Of a stretch of DNA of 64,000 nt, positions 60,201 to 64,000 are shown piece after piece. The stretch's first letter is position 1. Every line of letters starts with the position of its first letter. This stretch comes from Erythrocercus mccallii (taxonomy: Eukaryota > Chordata > Aves > Passeriformes > Dicruridae): assembly GCA_013397435.1 (NCBI GenBank), contig VZRG01002565.1, positions 31,087 through 95,086 of the forward strand, given 5' to 3'. The notes under the pieces were generated by a model that worked only from the letters and a program-made list of their open reading frames with translations, made no database searches and was not told the origin of the DNA. The position numbers and the translations under genes are program-made.

Positions 60201-63200
60201 GCATTTATACTTTCCCTCTTCAAGTCTCAATGTTTTCCTCTTTAACATCTTAATGAGATTTGCCCCCCAGAGAGACGGACATCCTGACTTCAGCCTGGCA
60301 GAACAGATTGGCACCACTGTCCTACATCTGCAGACTAAGGAGTTTGTGTCGCTGCAGCTTTCCAGGGATAGGGAGTGCTGTATCAGGGTGCCAGCGATAG
60401 ATGGAGGTGCTCAGTGTGAGGCCACACATGGTCAGCCCAACAGGATCTGCCTACCACTCCATGCTCTGCAGTGTTCATGAAAACCTCTGGACTACTGTTT
60501 CCCCTCCCATTTTCTGACAGTCCAAGCCAAACTGCAGCACGTGGAGGTCTTCCTCTTTCTCTTGAAACATGAATGTGCTACAGCTGGTCAGCAGATCATA
60601 TTTTAATGAAAAATGGCTGTAATATAATAATCTGCCAGAAAATCAATTTGCAGAAGCAACAGCTAATTTTTCTTTTGAAAACATCCACCCTCTCTCAAAT
60701 ATTAGGTTTTTCTTTTCTGTTTTCATTTTTAGGAACCATTTGCATTACAAAGCATGCACAAACTCAAATGTCATCCAACACTAGACATTTGGAAATGTCA
60801 TGGTATTTTCTAATAAAAATATATTTTCTGTAGAAACTATCAGGAAAAAAAAGAACATTGAAATAGTACTAATGAAGAGAATGCAAAACCAATATCCTCA
60901 GCTTTCTAAGTCCTGGCAGCATGCAGACCCCAAACTCATGAGACAATTGAACTGTCTGCAGTATTTTGAGCCTCTCTTCTCAGTGGGTAACAATGCAGGA
61001 ACATGATTTCAAAGGACCAAGCAAGCCCGTCATCCCAGTTTGGTTCTGTGCTGAACCCCACACAAGCTGGTCTCTCTACACCTTCAGGAGAAAAGCAGCT
61101 GTAAGTTTATTACGGCCCCTGCAGCGCTTGGCCTGAGAGAGAGATGTTAATCTTTGCCAGGTCTCATGCTCCAGTCATCACAATCTTCATGCACACTGCA
61201 GTTTTCTGCTGCTACCATTTTAATTTAATTTGTCTGTTTAAAGGCAACAGTTTAAACCTGCATTTCCTTTGGACATGGAGAAGAACTATTGTTTGAAATG
61301 GATTGATACAGCCTGCTGTGCCAGCTGCTTACAAAAATAGACAGAGCTGTCTGAGCCATCTCATGCCCCCAAGGGCTTGGCAAGTCAATGCTTAATCCTT
61401 GTGAACCTTCTCCATGTCCCTGCTCCTGGTGAGGCTGGTGGTGCACAGGAGTTGTTGGCTGAAGAGCCACACTGAGAGCCCACAGTGGCAGGAAGCACAG
61501 ATGCTTCCCAAGATCTAGATGATGACTTCCTAACGGAGGCCTGGGCAGCCATGGAGGCCGTTGTTCCCCACAGACACCACAGCTGGGGAGCCACTGCCCC
61601 TCACCACAAGGGAAGGGCACAAGGAGGTGCCCCACAGGAGCCTGCACCAGCAGGGCTTCCGGAGAGAGGCCCCACTGCCAGGCTGAGTGTTAATCACTGC
61701 TGTGCTGCCTTTAAAAACACTGGCCCCAGGATGCAAGCAGCTGCCTTGTTTTCCCTCCTCGCACACCCCCTCCTCTCAGAGCATGGCTGAGGGCCCTGCG
61801 ATGGGGAGCACAGGCCCCAGCACTGCCTTCCCCTGCAAGGAGGCTCCCAAAGAACTTCCAGTGGAGACTGGGTCTGGGATCCTCAAAGGGAAAACAAAAC
61901 TGTCTGGACATCCCCAGGTGTCGCTGAGGTGCTAGAGCCTGGAAGGGCTTGGGGAGGGCTGCACAAAGCAGCCTCCTTATGTGCTGCTTCACCAACCCCT
62001 GCGGTGGCCATGGCCTGGGCTCCACTCGCCCTTTGCCACGGCAGAGTCCTGTGGGCTCCATCCCCTTCCCACTCAGTTTCTCTTCTCCACTGACTCCTGT
62101 TAGTGAGATGGAAACATCCCTGACCAGCTGGGCCTGACTCCTGTCACCAGCATCACCACAAGCCCCCCATTCTCACCAGGGCCTTAACTCCCCCACCCCA
62201 GATTTCCAGCAAAATAGCTGAAATTCCTCAGGAGGAGGGGCCTAAGTCAGGCATGAATATGCAGCCCTACAAATAAACAAACTTTCCCCATGTTGTTTGG
62301 TCTTTTTAATATTTCAGTCAGCACAGGAAACTTCTGGTTAAGGGAATGGGCAATATTTCAGAGAGGGGAAACAGCCTGTTGGTCACGAGTTGAGCAGGGA
62401 AATCTCCCCTGGGAAGGCCATGGGGGGGAAAGGCACTGTGCATGTTCATTCCTTGCCACTGCTATTTTCTCTCCATTAGAGATAAAATACTACCAAGGGC
62501 CAGATCCAGCCGTGCAGTCTCTCCATTTAAGTTGCCATCCTGGCCTTTTGCTGAGTCTATCTAAGGATACAAACTGATTCTGAGAGACAGAAGATGAAAA
62601 GGGACAAACAAATACTGATGCACATTGCAATTTTAGGTAAAATATCCTGGTTTTCTCCTGATCCGGTTATTATGAGATGCTAACAAGAAGCACTTTTTAT
62701 TCTGTTTATATTCTGCAGTCAGATTTTTTTCTCTGTTCTTCCTTCATTGCCTTATTTGGCTCTTGAAACATCTGAACTGCAGCTATAGCCAAAATATTTC
62801 TTACCTGCTCTTGTGGAGCCATCCCTTGTACCACAGAGCCACGTAGTTCAAAGACATAGTCTTACCTCCTGTCAGCTGAGATGAGGTAGAGCGTAAACCT
62901 TTTGCCATTAATTTCCCAGGGTAGGAGTCTGTGCTTTCTCCCCAGCTTGTGCAGCCAAGATCTCTAAGTGTAAACCCTTCTACAGCTCCATTTCATCCTT
63001 TTAAGCAGAGGAAGGGCTTCCTGATTTGCCTTCCATGAGCCCTGTCCTGGGCACTGACCATTGGGTCACCACCCCCAAAGTCAGCAGTGTCTTTCTTGGA
63101 GATATCACTATGTGACCCCCATGCTAACAAGCAAGAAACAAATGGCCCTGGAAAGTGCATTTGACAAACTGGGAGCAAGCAATAGCCTGCCATGTTCAAA

Positions 63201-64000
63201 CCAAGTGGATTGGTCTTCACCCTGACTGCTTGCTGCTGCCCTGCTGGAGACAGACCCAGGCACGGTGTCTAGAGGAGGGGGACATACCAGCCCCCGACAA
63301 GTGCTCCCCCAAGCAATGGCTGTGCAGGAGCAGAGCAGTGCCCAGCACAGCAGCAGGGCCCTGACATCTGTATCTGAACGGGGGGAGCCCATGGGGTGCA
63401 GCAAGGGCCAGGTCTCCACAGCAGCAGACAGGCAAAGGCACATCTGTGATCTATTTCTTGTGCTAACAAGGATTCCCCGCATGAAGTCTTTTAACTTCTG
63501 ATTCCTATTCTTGAAGATGAGGCTAATGATAATCCCAGGATCTCCTATACAGAGAAGAGGAAACTTCAGTAATGCTTGCAAAATCCTTCAGAAAGCAGCC
63601 TGAGGATGAGGAAGGGTGATTTCACCGATAAGCTGTACATTAACCTGCAGCCTGAGGAGTCGGGTTTGCTTCCGATTGCGGAGCAGAGCAGCCAGAGCAA
63701 AGAAGCTGTGTTGGAAACACTTCTGCTTTGCCCACCCGGATTGCAGTGGGATCAGTTTAGGACTGAAATAAGCTTTGGGGAGTCATTGAACTCTGACCTA
63801 AGCTAGAATAATAGGATGTGTTTATGTCTGACAATGGGGGAGATTTGCAGAAAACTCCAGTGAGCTCCATATGCAACACTGGTTTTATGGTCCTCCTAAG
63901 AAGGGAATTTCAAGGGATCATATATGCCTTAAGTGTAAATTATGACATGCATTAAGGACCACCCACATCAAATGAATGGTTGCCCCAGCCCAGCATTTTC
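57300..64000. other. Non-coding DNA, nothing recognised
   Basis: No gene, RNA gene or clear repeat was identified to the window end. 61370-62060 is more GC-rich than its surroundings but not CpG-dense, which lengthens chance frames there (up to 131 codons). The 157-codon reverse frame at 63108-63581 has no recognisable domain. Confidence 0.5.

Noticed and set aside
61252..62061. Cluster of frames in a GC-rich patch
   Set aside because: The patch is not CpG-dense and frames overlap on both strands, so low stop density explains them.
63108..63581. 157-codon reverse frame near the window end
   Set aside because: No recognisable domain. Overlapping frames on the other strand are also long, indicating base composition.
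1..64000. A CRISPR array, toxin-antitoxin, phage, operon or secondary-metabolite system
   Set aside because: No regularly spaced repeats, ribosome-binding sites or dense same-strand coding frames. The sequence is vertebrate-type nuclear DNA.
1..64000. An endogenous retrovirus
   Set aside because: No paired long terminal repeats, primer-binding site or recognisable gag, pol or env frame was seen. Solitary diverged LTRs cannot be excluded without a library search.

Overview
This 64 kb window looks like vertebrate nuclear DNA, most likely from a bird. The evidence is a sparse set of CR1-type LINE fragments, one with the avian-style 3' end (about 13417-13590), a low overall repeat load, two isolated CpG-dense patches in otherwise moderately AT-rich DNA, and short A/C-rich simple-repeat patches. 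No SINE, long retroviral ORF, DNA-transposon ORF, rRNA, tRNA, CRISPR array or prokaryotic-style operon was seen. A songbird is plausible but not shown.

No protein-coding gene was recognised. The longest open frames (223 and 194 codons) are isolated. The distribution of frame lengths is close to what chance gives in this much sequence, and the 223-codon frame lies largely in a GC-rich island where stop codons are rare. The window is best read as intergenic or intronic DNA, a gene-poor region. A few short segments have a good 3' splice site, an open frame and a good 5' splice site in the right order. They are recorded as candidate exons with low confidence.

Layout. 1-600: possible conserved regulatory block. 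1450-2000: CpG island with no recognised gene. 2000-5120: AT-rich. 5130-5345: second CpG island, abutting a 120 bp pyrimidine tract and followed by a 34 bp tandem duplication. 6-13 kb: mostly unremarkable, with two old CR1-like fragments (6.7 and 8.0 kb), a 32 bp tandem duplication (7.46 kb), a pyrimidine-rich block (10.3 kb) and a 194-codon reverse frame (11.8-12.4 kb). 13.3-13.6 kb: compound microsatellite against a CR1 3' end. 14.7 and 18.3 kb: candidate exons on opposite strands. 18.5-28.7 kb: most of the CR1 fragments, including a decayed copy of about 1 kb. 28.7-46 kb: low-feature DNA with scattered A/C-rich patches, a G-quadruplex motif and possible conserved blocks. 46-48 kb: candidate reverse-strand exon and the strongest enhancer-like block by eye. 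55.7-57.3 kb: another enhancer-like block, a possible 38-nt exon and an old reverse-strand CR1 fragment. 57.3-64 kb: nothing recognised.

No gene system can be reconstructed. The most useful follow-ups are cross-species conservation of the AT-rich blocks and RNA evidence at the two CpG islands and candidate exons. All family calls rest on remembered consensus patterns, not on a database search.
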